A stretch of 64,000 nt of DNA, from positions 1,178,001 through 1,242,000 of the forward strand of contig NZ_CP102930.1 in assembly GCF_025558485.1 (NCBI RefSeq), given 5' to 3'. This stretch comes from Bdellovibrio bacteriovorus (GTDB lineage Bacteria > Bdellovibrionota > Bdellovibrionia > Bdellovibrionales > Bdellovibrionaceae). Positions 17,665-25,358 of this stretch are shown one piece after another. How positions within the stretch are numbered: the stretch's first letter is position 1; each line of letters begins with the position of its first letter. Both the position numbers and the translations under genes were made by a program. The notes beneath the pieces were generated by a model that saw only the letters and a program-made list of their open reading frames with translations, ran no database searches and was not told where the DNA came from.

Positions 17665-18692
17665 TGAAAATAGGTATTTTCGGAGGCAGTTTCAACCCTC
17701 CGCATATGGGTCATATCAATGCCATTCAGACGGTGGCGAAAAAAGCCGGTTTGGGTAAAGTTCACATCGTCCCTGCAGCTCAGAATCCTCTGAAAACTCC
17801 GGTTGAAGGGCCTACTCCTGAGCAGCGTGTGGAGCTGACGCGTCTGGCGTTCTCTCAATACGGTGACACTTACTTTGTTGATGATCAGGAAATCACCCGT
17901 GGTGGCATGAGCTACACAGTGGACACGATTTTGAATCTTCGCAAACAATACGATGCCAATGATCTTTATTTGGTTGTTGGTGCGGATAAATTTGAAGAAC
18001 TTGCGCAGTGGAAGGACTATCAAAAGATCCTGACTGAGGCGAATCTGATCGTGACGACACGTCCGGGTTACGACATTCCGGAATCTTTGGAGGAAATGCC
18101 AGGTTTCCTGAAGCCGTTGGTGGCGGAATTTGATTTCAACTTTATCGAGTTGAACACAGGTCGCAACATCCAGTTTATCACTTTGCGCGATGTGGAAGTG
18201 TCTTCCAGTGAAGTTCGCAAATGGCTTCGTTCCGGAAAACCAGTGGAAAAATATCTTCCGCTGGCAGTTGAATCCTACATTAAAGAACACAAGCTTTACA
18301 GAAATCTGGGTGACCGTATCGGTGACTACCAGAAATTCACAGCGTTCTGCGCAGATGTTCTTTTTGCAAAAAAAGGTATCAACGTTCGTGGCTTTGACCT
18401 GACGCAAATGTCAGCTCCAAGTGAATACACTTTGATTGCGTCCGGTACATCCACTCGTCACGCAGCTGCGATGGCGGAAAATATCGTGACGGCGGTGAAA
18501 GAGGAATACAACGTTCACCCACAGAGCATTGAGGGTGTGGACGAGGGCCGTTGGGTTCTGGTCGATTACGGTTCTTTGATCATCCACGTATTCTACGATT
18601 TCGTTCGTCAGGAATACAGTCTGGAAAACCTGTGGAGAGAAGGCAAAGACATGGGTTTGAAAGATCCTTACGTTGGTAAGGGCGAAAAGTAA
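17664..18692 (+). CDS. nadD-rsfS: Fusion: nicotinate-nucleotide adenylyltransferase (NadD) + ribosome silencing factor (RsfS)
   Basis: 342 residues in one uninterrupted frame. Residues 1 to about 212 are NadD: GGSFNPPHMGH (7-17), VVGADKF, and the C-terminal SSSEVRKWL (180-188). Residues about 222-325 are RsfS (DUF143): FDLTQMSAPSEYTLIASGTS, then GVDEGRWVLVDYGSLIIHVF (291-310) and the end YSLENLW. NadD makes deamido-NAD from nicotinate mononucleotide and ATP; RsfS binds L14 and stops subunit joining in starvation. The two genes are often neighbours; here they are joined. Coupled to obgE (TAATG) and followed after 2 bases by rlmH. Confidence 0.93.
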   Translation: MKIGIFGGSFNPPHMGHINAIQTVAKKAGLGKVHIVPAAQNPLKTPVEGPTPEQRVELTRLAFSQYGDTYFVDDQEITRGGMSYTVDTILNLRKQYDANDLYLVVGADKFEELAQWKDYQKILTEANLIVTTRPGYDIPESLEEMPGFLKPLVAEFDFNFIELNTGRNIQFITLRDVEVSSSEVRKWLRSGKPVEKYLPLAVESYIKEHKLYRNLGDRIGDYQKFTAFCADVLFAKKGINVRGFDLTQMSAPSEYTLIASGTSTRHAAAMAENIVTAVKEEYNVHPQSIEGVDEGRWVLVDYGSLIIHVFYDFVRQEYSLENLWREGKDMGLKDPYVGKGEK

Positions 18693-18694
18693 CC

Positions 18695-19165
18695 ATGAGG
18701 TTCATCTTGTACAACCTCGCCACGGCCAAAGAAGCCTGGGCAGACGAGGTCAGCGAGTTGTACAAAAAGAAGATCTCCTTCTTTATTCCCTTTGATATCC
18801 AGTCCTTAAAAGCCAGGAAGTCCGCGCGCGAAGACGCGGACTTCAAGCGCAATGAAGAATCTGAATTAATCCTTAAAAATATCAATCCTGACGACTATGT
18901 GGTTCTGTTCGATGAGCGCGGATCGATTCTGGATTCGATTCAATTTTCAAAAAAAGTCGAAAACATTCTGGGAAGCTCCAAGAAGCGCGCTATTTTTATT
19001 ATCGGCGGGGCTTTTGGGGTGAATGAAGACGTTCGGAAAAGAGCGGATCTGAAGGTGGCGTTATCGCCGATGGTGATGAATCACCTGATGGCCCAGGCGA
19101 TGAGCTTGGAGCAAATCTACCGGGCCTTTACGATTATCAAGAAAATTCCGTATCACAATATCTAG
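18695..19165 (+). CDS. rlmH: 23S rRNA (pseudouridine1915-N3)-methyltransferase
   Basis: 156 residues, SPOUT methyltransferase of the RlmH family: FDERG in the middle, the knot sequence FIIGGAFGVNEDV, and MSLEQIYRAFTIIKKIPYHN at the end. The last residues are YHNI, where E. coli has YHHE or similar. It methylates pseudouridine 1915 in helix 69 using S-adenosylmethionine. Last gene of the obgE-nadD/rsfS-rlmH run; 3 bases separate its stop from the convergent next gene. Confidence 0.94.
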   Translation: MRFILYNLATAKEAWADEVSELYKKKISFFIPFDIQSLKARKSAREDADFKRNEESELILKNINPDDYVVLFDERGSILDSIQFSKKVENILGSSKKRAIFIIGGAFGVNEDVRKRADLKVALSPMVMNHLMAQAMSLEQIYRAFTIIKKIPYHNI

Positions 19166-19168
19166 GAA

Positions 19169-19945
19169 CTAATTCAGCCAGGGTGGATTGTCACCCAGCT
19201 CTTTTTCCGGACTTCTGTGCAAATCCAGCAGGCGGGACCATTCCGGACTTAGGAAACTTTTCTGCTCGCTGATGGCTTCTTCGGTTGGCAGGCCACGGGG
19301 AGCTGCGCAGTCGGAGCCCGGATCATACGTTTTGTTAGAGCAGATGGCGTATTTCACATAAGAGTTTTCGCCGCCCACAGCTTTATTCCATTCTTTCAAA
19401 GTCAGAGGCTTTGCCGGTTCGATGGAGGGATCAAAAATATAGGCCTCATCACCCACACGGTAGGTCACGGCCACATGGTACCACCATTGAACAGAGCCGT
19501 AAGGGGAGTTCTTTGTCAGAGCTTTTAGGCTGCCGAAAACAAAGATTTTTTTGGGAGCCGGGAAATTGTGAGAACTCAAGGCGATGGAAGCCATTTCCGC
19601 ACGGGCATAGCAGCCGTCATCCGGATACATCCACGTCAGGCGGCGCGCGAAAGGAGTCACATCTGTGATGAAACGGGTGTCGCGCACATACTTAAACTCA
19701 CGCTCAAGATCGGCATAAGATCCGACGTCGGGAATTTCGTTAAGATTTAATTCAGCCATCGGCTTTTTGGATTTTTCCGGAGTTGCGCGCCCCAAAAAAT
19801 TCTGAGAGGCCTCGTAAGAATGATTCATGCGACTGCGTTTGCTGGCCGCTTCGTAAGTTTCATTGGAATGACGAACAGGTGAAAGACCTGCCAAAGCCGT
19901 CGTGGATGCAGTCAAAGCCAACAACAAGATGAAAAGCGATTTCAT
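19169..19945 (-). CDS. Secreted protein-glutaminase-like enzyme
   Basis: 258 residues from the ATG at 19945 (GAGGGG upstream), opening a signal peptide cleaved near TALAG. The mature domain has a Cys-His-Asp order like bacterial protein-glutaminase, a transglutaminase fold: Cys112 (DDGCYARAEM), His157 (WWYHVAVTY) and Asp172 (YIFDPSIE). Such enzymes deamidate glutamine side chains in proteins. The assignment rests on these motifs and spacing, so moderate confidence. A hypothetical transglutaminase-like peptidase is the alternative. It is a single gene, convergent with rlmH. Confidence 0.65.
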   Translation of the reverse strand: MKSLFILLLALTASTTALAGLSPVRHSNETYEAASKRSRMNHSYEASQNFLGRATPEKSKKPMAELNLNEIPDVGSYADLEREFKYVRDTRFITDVTPFARRLTWMYPDDGCYARAEMASIALSSHNFPAPKKIFVFGSLKALTKNSPYGSVQWWYHVAVTYRVGDEAYIFDPSIEPAKPLTLKEWNKAVGGENSYVKYAICSNKTYDPGSDCAAPRGLPTEEAISEQKSFLSPEWSRLLDLHRSPEKELGDNPPWLN

Positions 19946-20016
19946 ATTCCCCTCACTTGCTATGTTTCTAGGCTTGAGAAAATAGGCTGTCAAAGATTTT
20001 GCAGTGACGCACGGGC

Positions 20017-20679
20017 ATGAGAAGCTTGTTGAAACTAATGCGATTCCAGCTTGCCGCCTGTCTGCATTGCGGATCTTTGCAGGCTAAAGAAGGCCTGCTT
20101 TGTGTACCTTGCCACCGGGCCCTGCAATCTTATCAAACCTCCGGCGGTCTGAATGCCACGAAACGCCGGCGCTCTTTGTTTCGGTGGAGGCCGGGGGAAA
20201 GTGATTTGTTATCCGTTTTGATTTTGAACCTGAAGGGGGCACGATCAGCCTTTGCCTGGGATTTCTATGCCCGTTGTTTTACGCAGAAGCATGTGTCGCA
20301 GTTGTCTGCCGGACGCCGTTTACGGCTGGTTCCGGCGCCCTCCAAAAAGGGCGGGCCGGATCATGCATATATCTTTGCTCAGGCCCTGGCTCGCCACTGC
20401 GGGGCGGAGTTTCTCCCCTGCCTAAGAAAGGTGTCCCGGACTTCGCAAAGAGGATCATCCCGAGGGGAGAGGGCTTTAATAGAGATGGAACTGGTTGAAA
20501 AAAATACAGTCGTGGCTGAGGACTGGTCAGAGGTCCTCTGGATATTTGTCGATGATATCGTCACTACGGGCTCTACAGCGCGTGCGGCAGAGCTGGCTCT
20601 TGGAAGGCCTCCTCACTTTGAAGTTTGGGTGCTGGCCGAGAGGGGGGTCTCTTGCGGAGCGTCCACGGATCTGCTATAA
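20017..20679 (+). CDS. comF: ComF family phosphoribosyltransferase-like protein
   Basis: 220 residues. The N-terminus has a zinc-binding pattern with Cys15, Cys18, Cys29 and Cys32. The type I phosphoribosyltransferase domain follows, with the PRPP loop FVDDIVTTGST near the C-terminus and an LVPAPSKK segment before it. ComF/GntX proteins take part in DNA uptake or use of DNA as a nutrient, mechanism unclear. Seven bases separate it from the next gene. Codon 1 is ATG at 20017. Confidence 0.85.
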   Translation: MRSLLKLMRFQLAACLHCGSLQAKEGLLCVPCHRALQSYQTSGGLNATKRRRSLFRWRPGESDLLSVLILNLKGARSAFAWDFYARCFTQKHVSQLSAGRRLRLVPAPSKKGGPDHAYIFAQALARHCGAEFLPCLRKVSRTSQRGSSRGERALIEMELVEKNTVVAEDWSEVLWIFVDDIVTTGSTARAAELALGRPPHFEVWVLAERGVSCGASTDLL

Positions 20680-20686
20680 AACCCGA

Positions 20687-21340
20687 ATGGTTAGAAACTC
20701 TTTAGCTCTGCTATTCACTGTCCTTTTCTCCTGGATATCTGTTGCCGCGACTGCGGGTAACGGAACCCTGCAAAAAGTCGGCAAAAAATATCGCGCTTCC
20801 AAACTTGTGGAAATGAGTGTGGAAAAGATCGTGAAGTCCGAACTGCTGGGGAAAGAAACTAAATACGAAGGCAAGATCTATCTGGCAAACGGAAAGTTCC
20901 GCTGGGAAAACACCACGCCAGAACAAACTCTTCTGGTTTTTGATGGCTCTACAATCTGGAGCGTGCAGACACCGCCAAAGGAATTTGGCGGCCCGGTTCA
21001 GGTGGCCAAAGGAAAAGTGGACAAGAAGACCCGTTCCCACATTCTGATTTCCTCACTGCTGGGTGAGGATCTGGCAAAGACCTTCAAGATTGTCAGCGAA
21101 AAGAAGGATGGCGATCTGATTCATCTGGACGTGGAGCCGGTTCAGGGCGGCGATCTGACGGTGAAGTCGATGAAGCTGGTGGTAAAAACCAAAGACAACA
21201 CGCTGAGATCGGTTTCCTATCTGGATGACATCGGAAATCAGACAACGATGAATTTCAGCAAGATCGAATTTTTAAAAAAAGAAAATAAAAAATTATTCAA
21301 ATATCAACCGCCAAAAGACGCACAGGTAACGGACCTATGA
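20687..21340 (+). CDS. lolA: LolA-like outer-membrane lipoprotein carrier
   Basis: 217 residues, starting at the ATG at 20687; frames reaching further upstream only overlap comF. A signal peptide (ends near VAATAG) is followed by a LolA-type half-barrel: YEGKIYLANGKFRWENTTPEQTLLVFDGSTIW is the typical strand pattern with a conserved W and a D-G turn (longest run given here is split at positions about 62-95). LolA carries lipoproteins across the periplasm. No ribosome-binding site is visible (AACCCGA before ATG). It overlaps rimO by 4 bases. Confidence 0.8.
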   Translation: MVRNSLALLFTVLFSWISVAATAGNGTLQKVGKKYRASKLVEMSVEKIVKSELLGKETKYEGKIYLANGKFRWENTTPEQTLLVFDGSTIWSVQTPPKEFGGPVQVAKGKVDKKTRSHILISSLLGEDLAKTFKIVSEKKDGDLIHLDVEPVQGGDLTVKSMKLVVKTKDNTLRSVSYLDDIGNQTTMNFSKIEFLKKENKKLFKYQPPKDAQVTDL

Positions 21341-22710
21341 AACAAGAAACCTCTCAAAACAATAAAGTTCATTTCATCTCTTTGGGCTGCCCGAAGAATC
21401 TTGTGGACAGTGAAATCATGGCCGGTACTTTGATGAAGGACGGTTACGAAGTTGTGGGTGACGCGGAAAACGCAGACACCGTTATCGTGAACACCTGCGG
21501 TTTTATCGAGGATTCAAAAAAAGAATCCATTCAGCGCATTCTGGATATGAGCGATCTGAAACAGGAAGGCAAAATCAAAAAGGTTGTTGTCGCAGGCTGC
21601 CTGACCCAGCGTTATAAAGAAGAGCTGGTTGAAGGTTTGCCGGAAGCAGACTTGTTCGTGGGTTCCGGTGAGTTCCAGAACATCGCCAAGATTCTGAAAA
21701 ATTCTGATGGTGGTGACAAGCAAAAGACCTTCTTCAATCTGCCGACTTATCTGCAGCAGGAAGAAACTCCACGCGTGAATTCCCAGCCGGGTCACCGTGC
21801 TTATTTGAAAATCTCTGAAGGCTGCATGAAGCGTTGTGCGTTCTGTGCGATCCCTTTGATCCGCGGAAATCTTCAGTCCCGTTCCATCGACGCGATTGTT
21901 GCGGAAGCCAGACTTCTGGTTGCTGGCGGCGTGAAAGAGCTGATCATCATCAGCCATGACTTCACAGACTACGGCTGGGACATCCGTCGTAAAGATCCAA
22001 CGCGCAAGGAAAGCCCAGTGGAGCTTTTGAAAGCTTTGGATCAGGTTGAAGGCCTGCAATGGATTCGTTTGATGTACCTGTATCCGGATGGAATTACTCA
22101 GGAGATGGTTCAGGTCATCAAGAACAGCAAAAAAATTGTTAAGTACTTCGATATGCCACTTCAGCACATCAACGATGCAGTTCTAAAAAGCATGAACCGT
22201 AAGATGACCCGTGATGAAATTGAAACGGCATTGATGAATATCCGCGAATACATCCCTGAAGCGGTGATTCGCACTCAGTTCATCGTGGGTTTCCCGGGTG
22301 AAACACAAGAGCAGTTTGAAGAGTTATTGAACTTTGTGGCAGAACAGCAGTTCGACCGCGTGGGTTGCTTCAAATATTCTCCGGAAGAAAACACTCCGGG
22401 TGGACGCATGGACAACCAGGTTGACGAGGAAACAAAGCAATACCGTCACGATGCCCTGATGGAAGTTCAGCAGAACATTTCCCGTGAAAAACACAGCGAC
22501 TTTGTGGGTAAAACTTTGGAAGTGATCGTGGAAGGTTTCTCTGAAGAAACAGATCTGTTGTTGCAGGGCCGCTTCTGGGGACAGGCACCGGATATCGACG
22601 GTGTGGTTCTGATCAATGACGGTCAGGCGCAGGTCGGTGACATGGTGAAAGTGCACATCACCGACAATATGGAATACGACCTCATTGGTGAGATCGTAAC
22701 TGAAAACTAG
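21337..22710 (+). CDS. rimO: Ribosomal protein S12 methylthiotransferase RimO
   Basis: 457 residues. N-terminal MTTase domain (SLGCPKNLVDSE; Cys residues for the first 4Fe-4S cluster, including NTCGFI and AGCLTQ), radical-SAM domain with the CxxxCxxC motif (SEGCMKRCAFCAIPLIRG) and a C-terminal TRAM domain. It adds a methylthio group to Asp88/89 of S12. SLGCPKN with L-V-D-S-E is the RimO rather than MiaB form. ATGA overlap with lolA. Its stop shares bases with the convergent TPR gene (CTAG). Confidence 0.95.
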   Translation: MKQETSQNNKVHFISLGCPKNLVDSEIMAGTLMKDGYEVVGDAENADTVIVNTCGFIEDSKKESIQRILDMSDLKQEGKIKKVVVAGCLTQRYKEELVEGLPEADLFVGSGEFQNIAKILKNSDGGDKQKTFFNLPTYLQQEETPRVNSQPGHRAYLKISEGCMKRCAFCAIPLIRGNLQSRSIDAIVAEARLLVAGGVKELIIISHDFTDYGWDIRRKDPTRKESPVELLKALDQVEGLQWIRLMYLYPDGITQEMVQVIKNSKKIVKYFDMPLQHINDAVLKSMNRKMTRDEIETALMNIREYIPEAVIRTQFIVGFPGETQEQFEELLNFVAEQQFDRVGCFKYSPEENTPGGRMDNQVDEETKQYRHDALMEVQQNISREKHSDFVGKTLEVIVEGFSEETDLLLQGRFWGQAPDIDGVVLINDGQAQVGDMVKVHITDNMEYDLIGEIVTEN

Positions 22711-23975
22711 AAAGTGCAGTTATCGGATGCGACCTCAAACTGGTCGGTCCATTTGCTGTTCTTGGCATTTCTTAAAACTGTCGTGGCTCTTCTAAAGGCT
22801 ACGGCATTTTTTTTATCGAATTTGCAGGCGTTCTTATAGGCCAGCAATGAAATATCATATTTACGAAGTTCAAAGGATGTCGTTGCCAGTCCCAGCCAGG
22901 AACGGGCCGCCTTGGCGTTGGCTTCGGTTCCGGCTTTATAGACCTTCATGGCTTCAATGTAGCTTTTCTGGTCTTCAAGCAAACGTCCATAATTGAACTG
23001 GGCCAGCTCTGAAGTGGGGAAGTCAGCAGCAGCCTTCTTCAGGGTTTTAAGGGCCGTCGCATCCTGTCCCAGCTCTTTATAGGCGATTCCCAGATAGACA
23101 TAAGCATCTGCCGTTTTGGGATCTTTCTGAATGGCTTCTTTGCAGGATTGCACTGCGGGTTCATAAGTGCCGTCGCGGGTGTTGATCTCGCATAATTTGC
23201 GCAGGTATTGCGGGCGGGGGCCAATGCTTTGAACCATGTCCTGGAACAGAATGCGAAGTTCATACAGGTTCGGCACATCCCGGTTTTCATATAAGTTGAC
23301 CAGACCATCATAGGCAGGTTCGTACTTGGGATTCAGCTCGGTGGCGCGTTTATAGCTTTCCATGGCGTCGTGATTTTTCTTCTGCAAAAGATAAGCATTT
23401 CCCATCAGACTGTAGGCTTCATAGTCTTTTTGGTCTTTGCCAATGGCGACGTTCAGGGCACGAATCATCTCGGTGGGTTCTTTGCGTTTTTCATGGGATC
23501 GCGCCAGCAGCAGAAGTCCGCGACGGTCGATTTTATCGACGTGCTTCCATAATAGCAGAGTGACCTTTTCGTATTCCTCTTTATTGTAAAGCTCTTCGGC
23601 CAGATCCACGATCAGGCCGGAGTTTTTCGGACTTTTGCGAATTTCAGTTTTCAGGCGTTCAATTTTTTGTTCAGCAGTTTCTGTGGCAGGGGCTGGAATG
23701 GGCGCTGCCACAGGCACTGACGGAGCCGTGGGGGCACTTGGTGTGGCGGGGGTATCCACTTTAGGGGCCGTCACTGTCGGAGCTGTGACTTTGGGAACAG
23801 CCGGTGGTTTTGCGGGAGTGGCTGAGGGCTTTTCTTTCAGCTCTTCTTCAAAGAGTGAGAACTCGTCCTTGGTCTGTTCTACGGCCATCGCCCGTGAAGT
23901 GGGAGTGATCCAGAATGAGACAAAAGCCAAGAACGCAGTAAATGTAAGTCGATTGAAATTCAGTCCATTAGGCAT
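22707..23975 (-). CDS. Secreted TPR-repeat protein
   Basis: 422 residues. The N-terminus is a signal peptide (hydrophobic at about 12-27, ending near SRAMA). An acidic stretch and a Pro/Ala/Val/Thr-rich linker (about 50-98) follow. The rest is at least six TPR-like helix pairs (e.g. YEAYSLMGNAYLLQKKNHDA, AYVYLGIAYKELGQDATALK). Probably a periplasmic scaffold. Its start is only 19 bases from the divergent start of the TadE-like gene at 23995, which suggests a shared control region inside the coding sequences. A role with that neighbour is inference. Its stop overlaps that of rimO by 3 bases. Confidence 0.82.
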   Translation of the reverse strand: MPNGLNFNRLTFTAFLAFVSFWITPTSRAMAVEQTKDEFSLFEEELKEKPSATPAKPPAVPKVTAPTVTAPKVDTPATPSAPTAPSVPVAAPIPAPATETAEQKIERLKTEIRKSPKNSGLIVDLAEELYNKEEYEKVTLLLWKHVDKIDRRGLLLLARSHEKRKEPTEMIRALNVAIGKDQKDYEAYSLMGNAYLLQKKNHDAMESYKRATELNPKYEPAYDGLVNLYENRDVPNLYELRILFQDMVQSIGPRPQYLRKLCEINTRDGTYEPAVQSCKEAIQKDPKTADAYVYLGIAYKELGQDATALKTLKKAAADFPTSELAQFNYGRLLEDQKSYIEAMKVYKAGTEANAKAARSWLGLATTSFELRKYDISLLAYKNACKFDKKNAVAFRRATTVLRNAKNSKWTDQFEVASDNCTF

Positions 23976-23994
23976 ATGCTGTATTATGACCTAA

Positions 23995-24873
23995 ATGCTC
24001 TTACGAGTGAAGAAATCTCAATTTACATCTGGACTACCCAACAATCGGGGTCAGGCCGTGATCGAGTACACCCTTATACTCGTGATCACTGTGGCTATTG
24101 TTATTGGTCTGACGTCTCAGATTATCAAACCCATGCAGGCCTTTTTGGATAACTACATGGGGAAATACGTGCAATGTTTATTGGAAATGGGAGAGCTGCC
24201 TGCGATCGGCAGTGAAGACACCACGGTTGCGGATGAGGGATGTAATGCCCGCTTCCAACCGGGAACATTGGCGGGCGGACGTCCTCCGCGGGACAGCGCC
24301 GGTGGCAGTGGATCTTCTTCAGGTAAAAATGGTGAGGGTTCTAAAAGCTCCAGTAGCAGTGATGGTGGTTCAGGCAGTAGCGGAGGATCTTCCTCAGGGT
24401 CCACATATGCCGGATCGGCTTCACGGGGTGGCAGTCGTTTTATGAATCGCAATCGTCGTCCTTCCAGCGGCGTTGAATCCGGCGGTGGCGCCCAGGGCAA
24501 AGTGGTGGAGATCGCCTTGGATGGCGGTGGCAGTGGCAGCTTCTTTAAAGGCAGTAACGGTGCGAACTATGGCGGAGCCGGTGTGAAAAGGCGTTCCGTG
24601 GCAATCACGGGAATGACCGAGATGGAACGAAAGCGTCTGGAGAAAGCCGCCAACGGGGAAGGTCGCGCCACCATGGTTACGAGTGAAAGTATCAAACCTC
24701 CGGTGAAAAAACTGGCTGTGAAACCGCCTCCGGTTCAGAACTTTGAACGCGAGGAAGAGCCGTTCACTATTGGAAATTTTATAAGGATCATCTTTATTGC
24801 CGCCATTATTATCGCCCTTGTTCTGCTGGTGGGTGGGCAGGCACTGCAAATGTCGAAAAGTTTTGAAAAATAG
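23995..24873 (+). CDS. TadE/Flp-like bitopic protein with Gly/Ser-rich linker
   Basis: 292 residues. Near the N-terminus is a pseudopilin-like segment, NNRGQAVIEYTLILVITVAI: a polar leader, then G-Q-A-V-I-E-Y and a hydrophobic helix, as in TadE/Flp pilins cleaved by prepilin peptidases. A long disordered Gly/Ser-rich part follows (about 96-185), then a basic/Pro part and a second membrane helix at about 264-284. Two membrane anchors with a flexible linker is not a normal pilin. The ATG at 23995 lacks a ribosome-binding site; GTG at 24007 is the alternative. TadB/TadC-like genes lie 25 kb away in this window. Confidence 0.65.
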   Translation: MLLRVKKSQFTSGLPNNRGQAVIEYTLILVITVAIVIGLTSQIIKPMQAFLDNYMGKYVQCLLEMGELPAIGSEDTTVADEGCNARFQPGTLAGGRPPRDSAGGSGSSSGKNGEGSKSSSSSDGGSGSSGGSSSGSTYAGSASRGGSRFMNRNRRPSSGVESGGGAQGKVVEIALDGGGSGSFFKGSNGANYGGAGVKRRSVAITGMTEMERKRLEKAANGEGRATMVTSESIKPPVKKLAVKPPPVQNFEREEEPFTIGNFIRIIFIAAIIIALVLLVGGQALQMSKSFEK

Positions 24874-24995
24874 TCTGCGTCGCGTTTAGAAATTCTTCAT
24901 AGAAATTCTTAAGTTATCTGTCATGGCGTTAATTTCTTGAAACCCTTGTGTGTTTAAAGGATACACCCTTCATCAGTTCATTGATGGGGGATTCA

Positions 24996-25358
24996 TTGGA
25001 AAATGTGATTGAGATCAATCGCAGTAAAACATTCAGCTTGGAAGAGGCGCGCCGATTGCTCCCTATCATCTATCGTATGACGGAAGAATCCGCACGAGAG
25101 GTAAAGCTTCATTTGAATCGTATTGAGGCTTTTTCGGACAAGGCTCACCCTTCGGTGGCAATCATTGAAAACGACATCAATATCATTATTGACCGCTGGC
25201 AGATTAAAATTGAAAAGCTGGGTGGTGAACCCAAGGGCCTTTGGATGGCGGACTTTGACAATGGCGAGGGTTACTACTGCTGGAAATATCCAGAAGTTGA
25301 AATTAATCACTGGCATGGCTACCAAGACGGCTTTTCTGGGCGTATAACGATTGAATGA
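24996..25358 (+). CDS. DUF2203 family protein
   Basis: 120 residues from a TTG at 24996, chosen because GGGGG lies 5 bases upstream; in-frame ATG (24984) and GTG (24948) are less well placed. The sequence has the DUF2203 pattern: KTFSLEEARRLLP near the start, a central helix pair, and a C-terminal KGLWMADFDNGEGYYCWKYP. No biochemical role is known for the family. It overlaps nadE by 4 bases (ATGA), so translation is coupled to NAD synthesis. Confidence 0.8.
   Translation: MENVIEINRSKTFSLEEARRLLPIIYRMTEESAREVKLHLNRIEAFSDKAHPSVAIIENDINIIIDRWQIKIEKLGGEPKGLWMADFDNGEGYYCWKYPEVEINHWHGYQDGFSGRITIE

Noticed and set aside
20495..20686. A 5' extension of the lolA-like frame into comF
   Set aside because: It would bury the signal peptide; the ATG at 20687 opens it.
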